Notes under the pieces: generated by a model | Told to the model about the DNA's origin: nothing | The model's input: the letters and a program-made list of their open reading frames with translations, nothing else | Database searches by the model: none | Shown here: positions 11,479 to 11,488 of the stretch, piece by piece | How positions within the stretch are numbered: the stretch's first letter is position 1 | Layout: every line of letters begins with the position of its first letter | From: Clostridiales bacterium | GTDB lineage: Bacteria > Bacillota > Clostridia > Christensenellales > Aristaeellaceae | Direction of reading: 5' to 3' | Length of the DNA: 11,488 nucleotides | NCBI GenBank assembly: GCA_004555535.1 | Contig: SFHU01000095.1 | Location: forward strand, 1-11,488 | Program-made: the position numbers and the translations under genes

Positions 11479-11488
11479 ATGTTTGTCA
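11479..11488 (+). CDS. Start of an unidentified gene, cut by the window edge
   Basis: ATGTTTGTC follows GAGGAAAGAGAG at a normal distance and lies about 70 bases after a good promoter, so a gene probably starts here. Only the residues MFV are visible. Its product cannot be named; it is transcribed divergently from the rpsF operon. Confidence 0.55.

Noticed and set aside
1..11488. CRISPR arrays, insertion sequences, toxin-antitoxin or defence genes
   Set aside because: No spaced repeat array, no transposase motif and no recognisable defence domain were found; the repeats at 8549-8672 are only two copies with one spacer and lie in a gene-end context.

Overview
The window looks like a piece of chromosome from a high-GC, spore-forming member of the Bacillota, class Clostridia. 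The reasons are a SPOCS/DUF3794-LysM protein of the clostridial spore type, an iscR-iscS-iscU cluster with no iscA/hscBA/fdx, the order tgt-yajC-TIGR04086, and an rpsF-ssb-rpsR operon, all behind strong AGGAGG ribosome sites and sigma-A-like promoters. I cannot name the genus. Most of the window is ordinary core genome. The accessory DNA is at the left end.

Positions 1-905 are the decayed end of an integrated element. They hold the tail of a peptidoglycan-binding (endolysin-like) gene, a strong hairpin, a fragment of a coiled-coil ORF, and only the C-terminal half of a tyrosine integrase. These are followed by two copies of the 3' end of a tRNA-Ser gene, each with its own terminator. The intact tRNA-Ser(GCU) and tRNA-Ser(UGA) genes follow on the minus strand behind a perfect consensus promoter. 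The element therefore probably used tRNA-Ser(GCU) as its attachment site, and the doubled site suggests two successive insertions or a scar.

Positions 1203-2705 (minus) carry the SPOCS-LysM protein. Divergent from it, 2936-5224 (plus) is the iron-sulfur assembly operon: the regulator IscR, the cysteine desulfurase that supplies sulfur, and the scaffold IscU on which clusters are built. A minus-strand gene follows (5330-6601), encoding a lipoprotein with a beta-helix-like glycine-rich body and a proline-rich tail containing a 12-bp tandem repeat. It is transcribed divergently from tgt (6895-8022), whose product makes the queuosine precursor step in tRNA. Next come yajC (SecDF accessory protein), a repeat-rich 208-bp gap, a TIGR04086/YrzE-like membrane protein, and a secreted SH3-like protein with its own perfect promoter.

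Positions 9972-11319 (minus) form the rpsF-ssb-rpsR operon, with ribosomal proteins S6 and S18 flanking single-stranded-DNA-binding protein. It has a defined promoter, a folded leader and a terminator. A divergent promoter at the right edge drives a gene of which only the first codons are present.

I found no CRISPR array, insertion sequence, toxin-antitoxin pair or recognisable defence system. The places most worth a second look are the doubled tRNA attachment site, the paired palindromic repeats between yajC and the membrane protein, the beta-helix lipoprotein, and the rpsF leader.
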